Source: Sarocladium kiliense (Eukaryota; Ascomycota; Sordariomycetes; Hypocreales; Sarocladiaceae). Taken from it: DNA of 64,000 nt. This document shows positions 1 through 11,482 of this stretch, piece by piece. Both the position numbers and the translations under genes were made by a program. Every line of letters begins with the position of its first letter. The first letter of the stretch is position 1. The notes under the pieces were generated by a model. It was not told where the DNA came from. It ran no database searches and saw only the letters and a list, made by a program, of their open reading frames with translations. The DNA lies in contig JAUZTG010000044.1 of assembly GCA_030734395.1 (NCBI GenBank), positions 434,001-498,000 of the forward strand, read 5' to 3'.

Positions 1-3000
1 AGATAGGAACCAGCAAATGGCAATGTTGCTGTGCCTGGATGCCCAGAAAGAGCGACAGGGGCACATAAGGCGGGATTGAAACATGATTGGCTGAGTGACT
101 GCCCCCCTCCGGCAGCTGAAACCCGTTTCACTCCCCGGCAGGCGCGGCGCGGGCGGTTCCTGCCCTGAATCTCTGGATGAATTGTGCTTTCCCATCTTTT
201 TGCTTCTCTTGTGGTCCTTCCTTCCTCCCAGCCGAAGTTGTGCTACAGCCTCAGGCACCAATTCTCGACCTCATGGGCCAATATGCAAACCTTCTTCGAC
301 AGGTCCATGTCGGTGTTTCTGGAATCCATTAACGTTGAAAGGCGGGAACCGTGGTCGACCGACCTGTCACAGCGAGTCCTGCATGGGTCGATCATACCTG
401 CCAGAAAGCTCAGCGAGGGCCAATTCTAGGGCGAACCATAAGCGACCCTCTGTCGTGATCTGGAAATGACCTTCTACATCGAAAGCATCAATAGCTTACA
501 CAGCGTATCTTACGAAAAGGCATCGTGACATCGGACCGTTTCTACGTGCTTGTGTTCGCTGGTGCTGCAGCTCGCCTGTGCTGCCATTGGAAAGCTGTGC
601 CGACTTACACCAGGCCTGGGAAGCCACGCGACACAACAGCAAGCAACGCGCCACAGCGGCTTCCCTCGTCATTGAGCTCCACACTACGGACGCCGTGCCC
701 AGCACTCCCGGCGATGGGGAATTGGATCGTCGAAGAAGAGATGAGGGATCATCAAAGGGACACCTCACCAACATCGTGAGTTTCGCATTGTATACACCTA
801 ACTCACAAACAATGCTTCCTGCAAGTGCTCTTTGCTTACCCCGGCCATTAGTTGAAACACTACACTTGCAACGATAAGAGCCCCCAATGGGCGGCTAAAT
901 CCTACGATACCTACCTTCCTGCACCCTAAAAACGGCAGCATAGTGTTGGCCAAGTCCAGACCTCTGCAACCGCAACCCATCGATCATATCGGCGATGATG
1001 CTCGAGGCTGCTATTCTCGGGAATCCCATCTTTAGCACAGACATGCATCCCTCGCCACTCCCTCGTTTATACTTGGCCAGCTATGCAATAGTTGCCTTGA
1101 AGTCGGACTATTTGCGTGCACTGGCACTATCCAGCGACCTATTCATGCGCCCCTGATGGCGCGCCGGCGCAGACCCCGCTACCCCCGCTTTAATCGGCAA
1201 CACATTCCAGGGGCATCATCGTCATGCGCGACCCTGCAATTCCAGGGGCGGGACTCCTGTGAGAGGCTGAGAGAACGAAGCCATCCATCCACCTTTTGCC
1301 CGGGCTGAGCGCCTCTTCTTCAAGTGACGAGCCACATGTCGCGCAGCTTTCAACTTGCAGCTTTGTCTCTGTGGCGCCAATCAGTTACCAGAAGCGGCAT
1401 AAGTCCAGCTCCAGGCGCTTCGCCCCTGTTCCAAGTGCTGTTTCTACTGCCAACCAACGCTGGCGTTTATCAAACCAGTCCTTGCGACCAGCCAACCACC
1501 CTCCGACCCTGTCACTCACTTTAGCAGCCCATCCTGTGTCGCACCAGCGACAGAATGCTCCCGATGCGCAAAGTGACTCTATGTGTCTGTGCCGCCTGGT
1601 CGTGTTTGCTGCCGTAGACTAAGCTCACCTTCCACCCCCTGCCAGCCGTGCCCCTGGAGACTCATGACGATCTTCGTGCCCAGTCACTCCTAGTCCACTA
1701 AAGTGGCTCTGGCCGAGATCTTGGGTCACCTTGGTCGTGGCTCGTCGGTTTTCTGTTCTAGGTGGCTTCGGGGCTCCTCAGGGCCCTGACTGGTGTCGCC
1801 TCTGGTCATGATCCATGCTTCCTCGACCCCGTGTTAATCTTTCGCCGACGCTGCCAAGGACTGTACCAACAGTGTAGTTATAGCGCAATGCTCTGCTCAG
1901 TGCGACCAGTTTCGCCCCCATTCCCACAGAATCCCACTGAAGCTCGAGCCTGGCAGTGCTCCGGGACGAGTGTGCCGACCTCCTGCGAACCCATCGTCGC
2001 ATGTCTTAGAGCGGATGCCCTCGCCGATCTTCGTTTCCTCCCTCTCCTCTTCTCTCCTCTCTTTCTGTCACCACCGGTTTACACTCCCTTCTTTGGTCAC
2101 CTTTTCTTGCTTGCCCTTCGCTTGTTGGTGGTGGCTGAGCTTGCTCGACATCTCGACATTCTTTTCGCTTCCATCTTCTCCATTCACTCACAGAGCACTC
2201 TGTTCTGTCTGGCATTCGTTTACCAACCCACTCACTTCATTCCTTTCAGAACAACTCACCCCGCCCGCGGGAACGCTATACACACTCATTCAATTGATTC
2301 GAGCAGACAACTCAGCATACCCTTTCTCTCTCACTTGTAGGGCTGTGACGGAAGAATTTGCCGAGGAAACAGATTTTATCGCCAACAATTCCATTCATTC
2401 GTTAGGTTGAGACGCTATCGACTTGAGTGCTTGCGCAACCAACCTGCAAGTATACAGCTCCAGAGACAAGTTGCTGGTATCACGATACTCAAAGTCGTCC
2501 CAAAACACAAGTGATTCTCGGACAAACCGACGACTCTGTGCAAGCACCGATCTGCGGCACGTTTGAAAAAGAGAGTACTACTAGGTGGAAACGAGGACCC
2601 TCGACCCTAGAGTGCGCTGATAGCAACGCTTCAAACTTCCAACATCGAGAATAAGTCGCCACGCACTTTCGTCCTGCACAAGAACAAAACCCATAAGGCA
2701 AAGCACAGTTTTGCATTTCAGCTCGAGTCGGAACTTGAAATTCAAAAGAAACGCACTCATTGTTAGAGTTGCATATCTGCGCGCGACTGGACACACGTGG
2801 ACGATCCATTCATCAGACCATCGTGAACCAGCCTCCATTCGAGCTGACTGGAATTCCACTACGCGACTCTGCCGAACCTACGACCCCTTGTTACGCTGTG
2901 AACAAGGACTCTTAACCAGCCGAAGACCCGAGCGGACCCCATTGTTCGAAGAATTTTAGGGGCAGTGCCGTGACAGTTCTGCCTTGCACTGGAATTCAAA

Positions 3001-3904
3001 GTCTCAGAACCAACAAGCAGTAGTGGGGTTGGGACTCGACCAGCCTCTTGTTCGACGCGACGCCAGTCAAGGAATAAAGACGAGAAAAGGGCGACCGATT
3101 CTCCCTCGATTTCTGCTTTCCCTTCTTTCCCTTGGTTTGGAACTCATTCAATCTTAACAATCAAAGGGACATTGAGCTGGCTCGCTTGTCCTATCCTTAC
3201 GACAGTATTGGCTTCACTGCCATACCTAACTATAACCCCTTTACTCACAACGTGGGTCGACATCAACCCTTTGTAAGTTAATCCCCAGTTTGCACCTTTC
3301 CACCTTTCAACGACGTATCACGACGAAAGAAGGGCAGCGATGAACGGAGCAAGTGCTCCTATCATCAAATCTCAAGCCTTGTCAAAGTGGCCATGGGGAT
3401 CAGGAAGCAAGAGGTCTAGCCGGGTTCGGGTTGGGGTTGTCAGTCTGCACGGCCTGCCAGCTGTTCGTCACTTGCCTCACCAGGCTCAACAGCTGGCAGT
3501 CGGCATCTGGGATCCGGCAACCAGAACGGCAACAACCGCTGGTCGCAAAGCATGGTTGGCCCCCGAGCAGTTGGTCTGAGAGTCACGGCACGAATGCAAG
3601 CTGTGACGGAAGGAACATGGCCCCCAATCGTGTCTGCTTCCTCACTCTCCTGCGATCTGCAATACCCGGCCCTCTGCCCCTCCCTTTCGATCCCATGCCC
3701 GTCTCGCAGGCCTCATCAGGTGTTGCAGCCGATCAACCACTCCCTCTCCTTCTCTTGCGTCTTGACGCTTCAACCATGCCCAAACATTGACACTGACACT
3801 CTATTTCAAGACAGCCTTTGTTGCGTCGTCCGCTCCTTCAATCTCAGCAGTGCTGATTTGATCACCCTACTCAGCACCTCGAGTTTGGATATACTTTGGT
3901 CAAG
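1..3904. other. gene-free block with a pyrimidine-rich segment
   Basis: I find no reading frame here with convincing protein character on either strand. The stretch from about 2030 to 2340 is strongly C/T-rich on the plus strand, which in filamentous fungi is common just upstream of transcription starts. The nearest plus-strand gene starts at 3905, so part of this may be its promoter and leader, or belong to an untranslated transcript. A 79-codon open frame at 3341-3579 has an ATG but no recognisable features. No tandem repeat, transposon end or AT-rich decayed tract was seen. Confidence 0.5.
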
Positions 3905-5634
3905 ATGCGTTCGACTGCTTCTATCGCCATCGCCAGCCTGCTCGGCACGGCTCACGCCTTCTGGCGTATGGAGTGTCCTGGCCGTGTTGGCCTCGCCCGT
4001 CTTGATCCTTTGGTCAGCCCTGGCACGGCTTCCGCTCATGCTCACTCCATTCATGGATCATCTGGTAAGTCATATACTGCGATAGACGTCGATGTCCGTT
4101 CAGCAGCTGACTGACACCAACACCAGCGTTCAATGAGAACTCAAATTCAGCCGAACTGATGAGTGGTGACTGCACATCATGCCGTGTCACGCAGGATCTT
4201 TCAGCCTACTGGCACCCAGCAGTATACTTTGAGGATGAGAGCGGCGAGTTTGAGCTTGTGCCACAAGTTGGAGGCATGCTTGCGTACGTTGCTCTACTCC
4301 GCTCAAAGCAATCGGGACTCGTCAGTACTAACGTGACATCAGGTACTACCTCTTGTTTGGAGACAATATCACAGCCTTCCCCGAGGGCTTCCAGATGATG
4401 GCTGGTGACACCGACCGCCGCAAATACACCCTTGGTGACCCCAACGAGCCAGACCCGGAGAAGTCAACCTGGGCATCCTTGGGCCAGACCAAGCAGAGCG
4501 ACCTCGAGCAGCGTGCTATCGGCTTCAACTGCCTCAACTACCAGAGAGCCCCTGAGGGTACGCTCTACCGTCACAAGCTTCCCGATAAGGAGTTCCTTGA
4601 TGCAAACTGCGCCGACGGCGTCCGCTTTGAGCTCATGTTCCCCTCATGCTGGAACGGCGAGGATCTGGACAGCGCGAATCACAAGACTCATGTCGCATAC
4701 CCCGACCTTGTCATGACTGGAACCTGTCCTGAGGACTTCCCCGTCCGCCTTCCCAGTCTTCTGTATGAAGTCATTTGGAACACCAATGCTTTCAAGGACC
4801 GCAAGGGTCGATTTGTTATTTCAAATGGTGACCCTACTGGTACGTTTCTGCTTCTCTTGTCACGCTCACTTCGCGATTTGCTTACACTCCATAGGTCTGG
4901 GCTATCACGGTGACTTCATCACTGGATGGAAGCCCGAATTCCTCCAATCTGCCGTTGACCAGTGCACAAGCGATACTGGCAGGATTGAAGATTGCCCTGT
5001 CTTCAATGTTGTTGATGAGGCCAAGGCCACGTCTTGCAGCCTCGCCCAGAAGGGTATGAAGATCCTGGCTGAGGACGTCAAGGGTCCCATGAGATCGCTG
5101 CCTGGTGACGTGCCCATTATTAGCGAGAATGGTTCTGAGGGGGGCGATAGCTCTGCGCCTGCGCCATCGAAGTCCAGCTCCAAAGCATCCGTCACGTACG
5201 CTCCCGGTGAACTGGCTTCTGATCCCGCCAACCCTCTGCCTGGTCAAGTCTTCAAGGAGTCTGGTCTCGGCGAGGAGGTTGCGGCGACAACCGAAGCCCC
5301 GGCACCGGAGCCGAGCCCCAAGGAGGAAATCAAGATTCAGAATGTCCCTGCCGAGCCGGCACCAGCTGAGCAACCGGCTTCTGAAGCCCCCTCGACCGAG
5401 GAACCCCCCGCTCCCACCCCAGAGCCTGTCATTCCCGATCCTGAACCATCCGTCAGCTACTTCAAGACCGAATACATCACCAATGGTCCGGTGGTCAGCA
5501 AGATTCTCTGGGAGGAAGAGTACGTCACCGTCACCGAGCAGATTGATGACACAACCACCGTCACTGTTCAACCAGCACCAACCGAGGCACGACGTCGCCG
5601 TCATCTTCTCGGCCATCGCCACAGGCATCTTTAG
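3905..5634 (+). CDS. secreted DUF1996-domain protein
   Basis: Four exons (3905-4064, 4127-4283, 4343-4839, 4895-5634) give a 517-aa protein. The first 18 residues form a signal peptide ending in AHA, followed directly by the FWRM start typical of DUF1996 proteins and the LARLDPLVSPG and HAHSIHGSS segments of that family. The domain covers roughly residues 19-310 and includes the GDCTSC and GYHGDFITGW motifs. Family members are fungal extracellular proteins of unknown biochemistry, sometimes fused to WSC domains; no WSC domain is visible here. The last 200 residues are low-complexity, rich in Pro, Ala, Glu and Ser, and end in an Arg/His-rich tail instead of a GPI signal, so I infer secretion or wall association. 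The ATG at 3905 is used because only it opens into the signal peptide. Confidence 0.9.
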
Positions 5635-6396
5635 GTGTAAGACTTTGGAACCGGGGAGGCTGCATTGTGTGCGATGTTTTTGGAATTTGCTGCTTGGACT
5701 GGCTCTAAGTGATGACATGCATGGGGAGGATTACGATTTCAGTGCAAAGCATTTTTCTTCTTCTCTAGGACAAATCCGCCCAAGTGTTGGGAATTTTCGC
5801 GCAAGATTAGGAGAGACTATGATACCAGAATTGAAATTAGGATGTTGAAGACACTTGCTTCTCAGGTCCCATCCCGCCAACTGATCGTGATCGCTGACTT
5901 CATTTACCTCTGGCCACCTTCGCACGCTCAAGTCTGCTGCTTTTGAATGAGGACAAGAAAAAATTGCAGTAGTGACTGATGGCTTTTCATGGGGGACAGG
6001 CGCTGTTCCCTGATGAGGGAGCATGTCTCACTTGAAGGGAAGATTGGGAGGGCTGTGGAATGGGTCACTTATAGCAACGCATTCCTGACGATATTGGATG
6101 GGCGCCATCATGAGGTCTTGGGACCATGGGTAATATTGTTTACTCCACGATCGCACAAGATGGGCAGCGCATTCTTCGCTGGCGAGGCTTCTTGGAGCCT
6201 CTTGTCTCTTCTTTCCCTTCTGTCTCTGCATCCTGTCACTCGTTCTTCATCGGCACCCTTGGTGCGGCGAGCATTCACTAACCAATACAGTCATTCGTTT
6301 TTCAGGTTGAGTCTCGAGCTTCATTAGCAGCATTTTGTGCGACGAAAGGGGATTTTTGTGTGTCGCCGATCTTTGCGAAGGAGAGACACAAGAAGG
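5635..6396. other. intergenic, no gene seen
   Basis: This holds the 3' flank of the DUF1996 gene and the promoter side of the next plus-strand gene. No supported coding frame, repeat or RNA gene was found. A C/T-rich run lies around 6190-6240. Confidence 0.5.
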
Positions 6397-9117
6397 ATGG
6401 AATACAACGTGGTGTTGGAGAGAGAGGCAAGTGGCTCATCGAAGGGCCTTGGGCTCGGATGGTTGCTCGTCATCGCCCTTGGAGGAGGTGCTCTTCTGTT
6501 TCTCGCCCTCGGATTGCTTCTTGCGTGGTATCTTAAACGAAGAGCTGCGCCGTGTACGACGAGGGTGTATTCATGGAACGGCATCCCCAATGGCAATGAC
6601 CAGACTCGGCAGCTACCGCGCGGATCGACGCATCGCCTCCTGAAGAAACGGCTCCTGGCAAATTCACAGTCGGAATTGGGAACCAGTGGGTGGTCGAGCA
6701 GGATGTCGCTCACCCTGCCGGTGTTGCCTCCTGTTCTACCTATGCCGAGACATCACAGCTTCCGAGGGAGGAGAAGGACTAGAAGCTGGGTGAATGAAGA
6801 GGAGATGCATGGTCCCGCGGTCATGAGGAGGAGTTGGAGGGAGAGCTGGTTTTGGACCGAAGGGTGGTTTGGCAGAACTCCGACAGTGCCGGATCTCAAC
6901 GCTCTAGAGAACGGCAATGCGTCGGGTCAACAGGACGAGCCGAACGGTCAAAGGCAGACGGCTTCGGCACCTTGCACACCACAGAGACGCCACCCGATGG
7001 GCGCGAGAGAATCACCACAGCACTTCCAGCGTCATCCACAGGCGCAGACACCCACCCGAAACCCATCACTGAAGCAGCCAACAGAGGGTCGCATTGAAGT
7101 CCAGAAGCGCGATAGCAGGGCACAGCATCAGCAGCAACAGCAAATCCATGTAACCCGAAGTGCTCCGAACCTGGCCGAGGAGTATCGTGGCAGAGTTCGT
7201 TTGCCAGCTCAGGTACATGTTCGACCAGGTATCACCGACGCAGAGCTTCGGGACATTCTTCACATGACTGAGCAGCGCCTTCGCGAAGGAACCAGCCAGT
7301 CTCCCAACAAGACTACACCGAGAACATCCCCGTCAAAGCGGTCTCCAGTCAAGACACCCAGAAGCTACCGCAGCATCTCACGCACAACGCCCAGCCCAAG
7401 CAAGAAGACGCCTGGCGCACAGAGCAATGGCACACAGAGTCGCAATGCCTCTGTCAGCTCCATCGGTAGTGCTGCAAACAGCTTGCTAGCCGAGGCTGCG
7501 CAACAACTCGAGCTGCCTGGTGGCATGTCCAGTCCCAGTCGCCTGAAGGGCAGGGAGTGGTCAGCACCTCCTCAACTTCCACACACCGACAACATCCAGA
7601 ACCAGAACACATCACCCTCAGCGCTGCGTTACCGCACGTCGATGGATAGTGACGTCTCCAGCACCTTGTCCACTTTATATAGCGCCGGCGAGCCTGAAGA
7701 GCCAGAGGGACTAGCTGTGCGCAATGCTGGTGGTGAAGATCCCTTTGTGGAGAACGCAGAGAGGCGGTCGCCGAGTTGGGAGACGAAGCAGCTTGCAACT
7801 GACGCGCGGGCCTTTCGGAGAAGGACGAACGTCGTGAGCGGTACAGATCTTGCGAGCAGCCCTGTATGTTCTTCTGCATGCCCTTCGCCGCTGCGACCTA
7901 TCTCGACTGTGGATCGCACAATTGCGAACAGGGATAGCATGAGCTGGGTCAGGCAGTCACTTGTGCTGCAACCTCCGACTGTGAGGCAGTGTGACGATGT
8001 TGAGCCCAAGGCGAACGTTGCTGGAGCTTATCTGGGGGGCATGTCAAGGCAGACATCGGAGTCAAGCATGGTGTCCGTGTCGGTTCATACCGATGACTCT
8101 GATGCGACAGAGCTTCCGGTGCTGGAGTCGTCAGCAAAGAAGACGAAGGGAGAGGACACACATGATGAGGACACCAGCAGCAGCTCTAGGCCTGCAACCC
8201 CTACAACGCCAGTGCGCAAGCGTCGCAATGCCGACATGTCGTCCTCGCCATACAACGAGGAGGACATCCTCAACCTCCTCCTCTCAAGCGCTGGGCCTAA
8301 GCGCGCACTGCCCCTTCCACCACCTCGCGTCGAGGGCGCCGACGATCTTGGACCTACCCAACTCTCGCCTCGCCCTCGTAGCAAGGCAAGAGCACACACC
8401 CGCCCGGCGTCGATAAAGTCCGACTCAAGCTCCAACTACGAGCAGGATTCCTTCGCTGATGACGAGGATACCGTGCACCCTGTCATCATCGCCCCTAGCC
8501 CTCAGACCCTCAATGTTACTAACACCATCTCCGAACTGCGCCGTATGAACAGCATGATCAGCTCGTACAGCGTTGCGTCCATCGCTTCCACCACCCTAGG
8601 CGACTTGGAGTCCGCAGCCATCCCTGCCCTTCGCGGAGGCGGCTTCTCTCCCTCAAGATCACAGTCACGAGCCAGCCTGCTGGGCAAGAAGAATTACCTC
8701 AGCATTGGCGACCACAGCCCCAAGAAGAAAGTTGTTGGGTCCCACCAGCGAACGAATAGCAAGAAGAGCCTGAAGGCCGCAGAGGATGACGGTCCGGAGA
8801 AGGAGAACAAAGGTCGGGGACTGAAGGTCTCGCGCGGAGCTGAGAACGGAAGCACTGGAACTGACTCGCCCAACTCTGGTCTGCGTGATGCCAAGCGCGG
8901 CAGTGGACAAAGGAGGAAAGCTCTTTCGAGGGAGAACTCGGCGTCTGCCCGTGGTTCGCCTGTGTCGAGAAAAGAGAAGAAGCGCCTGAATCCAGTTGAG
9001 GAACTGGCAGCGGAGGAGAAGAGGCTGAGTCGAGTGAGCGTGGACAGCCTTGGACTATATGACAAGGATGGTTTCCTCGTTGGATCTCCGGAGAGGGAGA
9101 AGTGTCTTCGCATGTAG
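6397..9117 (+). CDS. large single-pass membrane protein, function unknown
   Basis: An uninterrupted 906-aa frame starting at the first in-frame ATG. A single hydrophobic segment lies at about residues 16-45 (LGWLLVIALGGGALLFLALG), followed by Lys-Arg-Arg, which predicts a short N-terminal outside/lumenal end and a very long cytosolic tail. The remaining 850 residues look disordered: they are rich in Ser, Pro, Arg, Thr and Gln, with many SP/TP and RxxS sites suggestive of phosphorylation, and a Lys/Arg-rich C-terminal region (about residues 770-890). I recognise no catalytic domain. Such proteins are common in Pezizomycotina and usually annotated as hypothetical. A longer start through upstream GTG is not needed. 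Confidence 0.75.
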   Translation: MEYNVVLEREASGSSKGLGLGWLLVIALGGGALLFLALGLLLAWYLKRRAAPCTTRVYSWNGIPNGNDQTRQLPRGSTHRLLKKRLLANSQSELGTSGWSSRMSLTLPVLPPVLPMPRHHSFRGRRRTRSWVNEEEMHGPAVMRRSWRESWFWTEGWFGRTPTVPDLNALENGNASGQQDEPNGQRQTASAPCTPQRRHPMGARESPQHFQRHPQAQTPTRNPSLKQPTEGRIEVQKRDSRAQHQQQQQIHVTRSAPNLAEEYRGRVRLPAQVHVRPGITDAELRDILHMTEQRLREGTSQSPNKTTPRTSPSKRSPVKTPRSYRSISRTTPSPSKKTPGAQSNGTQSRNASVSSIGSAANSLLAEAAQQLELPGGMSSPSRLKGREWSAPPQLPHTDNIQNQNTSPSALRYRTSMDSDVSSTLSTLYSAGEPEEPEGLAVRNAGGEDPFVENAERRSPSWETKQLATDARAFRRRTNVVSGTDLASSPVCSSACPSPLRPISTVDRTIANRDSMSWVRQSLVLQPPTVRQCDDVEPKANVAGAYLGGMSRQTSESSMVSVSVHTDDSDATELPVLESSAKKTKGEDTHDEDTSSSSRPATPTTPVRKRRNADMSSSPYNEEDILNLLLSSAGPKRALPLPPPRVEGADDLGPTQLSPRPRSKARAHTRPASIKSDSSSNYEQDSFADDEDTVHPVIIAPSPQTLNVTNTISELRRMNSMISSYSVASIASTTLGDLESAAIPALRGGGFSPSRSQSRASLLGKKNYLSIGDHSPKKKVVGSHQRTNSKKSLKAAEDDGPEKENKGRGLKVSRGAENGSTGTDSPNSGLRDAKRGSGQRRKALSRENSASARGSPVSRKEKKRLNPVEELAAEEKRLSRVSVDSLGLYDKDGFLVGSPEREKCLRM

Positions 9118-9507
9118 GGCGAAACAACAGACATGAACAGTCACACCGAACATTTCTTTTTCTTATTTTGTTGAGTTGGAAAGGGAAGGGAAACAGAAGT
9201 GGGAAATCCTTCTAATTGTTAGCTTAGCTTGTTCATCCTCATGTCTTCTGGGGGTACATTGCACCTTTTTCATTGGTATTATATTCTGGATGGGAGGAGG
9301 GAAAAGATTAGATAGGGGCGACTTTGACACTCACCTAGCTGCGGCTTCATACTCATATTTCTTTGTTAATGTAGTCCCAATACTGCCAAAGCCTTGCTTT
9401 CAAATTTTCGTTGTGAAGACTCCTGATATCCGTCTATTTACCTGTCCTTTTTTGAACGCCTCATCAAATTTCCATCCATCTTGTGATATGCCAGCCGCTG
9501 ACATCAT
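9118..9507. other. convergent intergenic region
   Basis: Shared 3' flanks of two convergent genes, relatively T-rich around 9150-9300. No gene, stable hairpin or repeat stands out. Confidence 0.5.
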
Positions 9508-10450
9508 TTATTCTACCCTTGGGCGCTTGTTCTCAGCCGAGTCATCAGCGTCACCGCCATTGACAGTCTCTCCATCCACTTCCTCTCGAGCACGCGTTCT
9601 TCCCGCACCCTCTCCAAGCTCCTCCGCATCCTCAGCACCCTCGCCAATCCAGTTGCCGTTTTCATCGAAGTACTCGTGCACATTCTCAGCAGTGATCCAG
9701 CCTCCACTTCCTGGCATCGGCGGCGGCAGACCTCCGTCCGAAGCGCCGCGCAAGACACCGCTGAAGCCCTCGATTGCCTCGTGCTCTGCGCTGCCTTCGA
9801 AGACAATACGGTCGTACTCGTCCTCGTCGTCCTCGCCTTCGTTGTTGGGGTCCGGGTGGAGGTTTGAGCAGGCGGCGATGGCTTCGTACATTTGTGAGGC
9901 AGGGTTGGGATCTGAGGCTTCTGAGGTTGGAGGAATTACTGTGAGCTCGACGGTATTGAAGGTATCGTCGTCGTCACCGCCGTCGGCGAAGTCGAGCTGC
10001 ATCCAGACCGCTGGCGAGGTCGCACCATCTGCGCCGGCGGGCACCTGCTTGACAGCGTGTATTGAGATCGAAGGATAAGGGATCGTCACGCCAGACTCGA
10101 CTTCCTGGCTGAAGATTGTGAAGTTCCTATTCAGCAAGATCAGTATGTGTAGCTCGTGGAGGCGGGACAATAGATCAGACTCACTCAGAGTTTACAAAGA
10201 CATCCACCGTGCGCGAGATAGTCTCCTCATCTGTCCCATTTACATCGCCTCCCTCAGCTGCATGTGCATCAAAGGGGAAAATGGCGAGCGTGCCACATTG
10301 CGACTTCGGAATGGTAACCTTTGCTCCAGCAAGCTGGAAGTGGAGGACTGGCTTGCCGCCGACGAAGGACTCGGGAGTCTGCGATTGGTACTCGGACAGC
10401 GGCGTATAGTCGTCCGTAGACGGCGGCGACCGGATCGTTGTAGGAAGCAT
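9508..10450 (-). CDS. pICln-like methylosome/chloride-conductance regulator homologue
   Basis: Two exons (10450-10185, 10126-9508) encode 294 aa. The N-terminal half has the PH-like fold signature of the pICln/Lot5 (Voldacs) family: a GGKPVLHFQ strand, a VTIPKSQCGTLAIFPF strand and, after the intron, a SGVTIPYPSISIHAV strand. Acidic clusters (GGDDDD, EGEDDEDEYD) and the WITAENVHEYFDENGNW segment near the C terminus are also typical. In animals pICln loads Sm proteins onto the PRMT5 complex for snRNP assembly; a comparable role here is inferred by homology. The 58-nt intron uses GTGAGT and splits a Glu codon. The gene is divergent from the coiled-coil gene at 10802, with a 351-bp shared upstream region. 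Confidence 0.85.
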
Positions 10451-10801
10451 GGCTCGTGAAGTTGCGTGCCGCGAATTGTGGTTGGAAAGCTGTGAAGCTG
10501 AGAATGTTTCGTCGCGAACGTGGGGCTGTTCTCAGGCTGCAGTCTTATCGCGGCTTATCGGGGTTTGCGGGGAGAGCTGTCTGGGGCCATGACGATCAGT
10601 GTGTTTGTGTTGCCTCAACCTGCAGCAATCACGCTTCTACGTCGTCGCATTGTCACACACCGACTGACAAGCCTGGCCGCGAAACCCTCCATTGATACCG
10701 AGATTCGAGAAGTTGGACTCCTCTACGTTGAGAGCAGGCTGCCGAACTAGCGCCCGCTTCGGGAAGAGAGCGCCGAAAACGACTCAGCATCGACCACAAT
10801 C
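10451..10801. other. divergent promoter region
   Basis: The 351 bp between the pICln-like gene (minus) and the small coiled-coil gene (plus) must hold both promoters. I see no clear TATA box, as is usual for housekeeping genes. Confidence 0.5.
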
Positions 10802-11388
10802 ATGCACAATAACAGTACGTACAACCTCTGTTGTTCGGCCGCGCGCATGACCAGCTGACACAGTTAATAGAGCCTCATCACCTGCTCGAGCAGGTTCCTT
10901 TGACCGTCTCTCCTTTTGTCTCCATCCCGACTGCAACTACATTGTCCTACAACTACAAGACGATGCCCTCAACGATTCCTCCGTCCTCTCTTGGCATACC
11001 CACGGCATCTGAGGAGGCTTCATCACAACCCAAGGCAAAATTCGTTGTGTCGGGATCCGGCCATGCTGCGCACCCTGACGACATTCTGGCGTCTTGTAAG
11101 GCGTTGATGGACCACGTCACCAAATTACAGGAGGATGCTGAGAGGGACCTGCGCGAATTCGAGGAGAAAATACGCGAGCGCGAGCTTGCCGAGAAGCGGC
11201 GAGTCGCGCCAGGCTGGTTGGATAGTGAGTCACGTTTGTTGGAACCGGAACGCAATACACCTCAGCCTCAGGATGGGCCAACACACCCGCCACCGGGAAA
11301 CGGTTCATCACAGGGCACACAAGCTCAGGGAACATCAGATGAAGGTGCCGAACTTGATCGCGCATTTGGCGTCATGGCACTGAAGTAA
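10802..11388 (+). CDS. small coiled-coil protein, unknown
   Basis: A 13-nt first exon (10802-10814, encoding MHNN plus one base) is joined by a 56-nt intron (GTACGT...TTAATAG) to a second exon 10871-11388, giving 176 aa. The middle (about residues 75-125) is a charged helix, LMDHVTKLQEDAERDLREFE and following, likely a coiled coil, and ends in the motif RRVAPGWLD. The N-terminal third and the C terminus are Pro/Ser/Gln-rich and disordered. The conserved-looking helix and the APGWLD motif suggest a small complex subunit, but I cannot name it. If the tiny first exon is wrong, an internal ATG at 10963 gives a shorter protein. Confidence 0.65.
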
Positions 11389-11482
11389 TACTAATTTACA
11401 TCGAAATTGATACACCCGCTACCGATAGTTTTGGCCTTTATTATCCTGCTAGATCAGGGGAAGCCCAGGTAGCAACAACACT

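Noticed and set aside
1762..2410. Overlapping 146-192-codon plus-strand frames
   Set aside because: They run through the C/T-rich block, are rich in Leu, Ser, Phe and Pro by composition, and have no domain or plausible start context.
4882..5718. 278-codon minus-strand open frame inside the DUF1996 gene
   Set aside because: It mirrors the low-complexity plus-strand exon; its translation has no domain, and the plus-strand model has a signal peptide, introns and family motifs.
9176..10078. 300-codon plus-strand open frame over the pICln gene
   Set aside because: It is antisense to a well-supported conserved gene; its Ser/Pro-rich translation reflects the acidic codons of the other strand.
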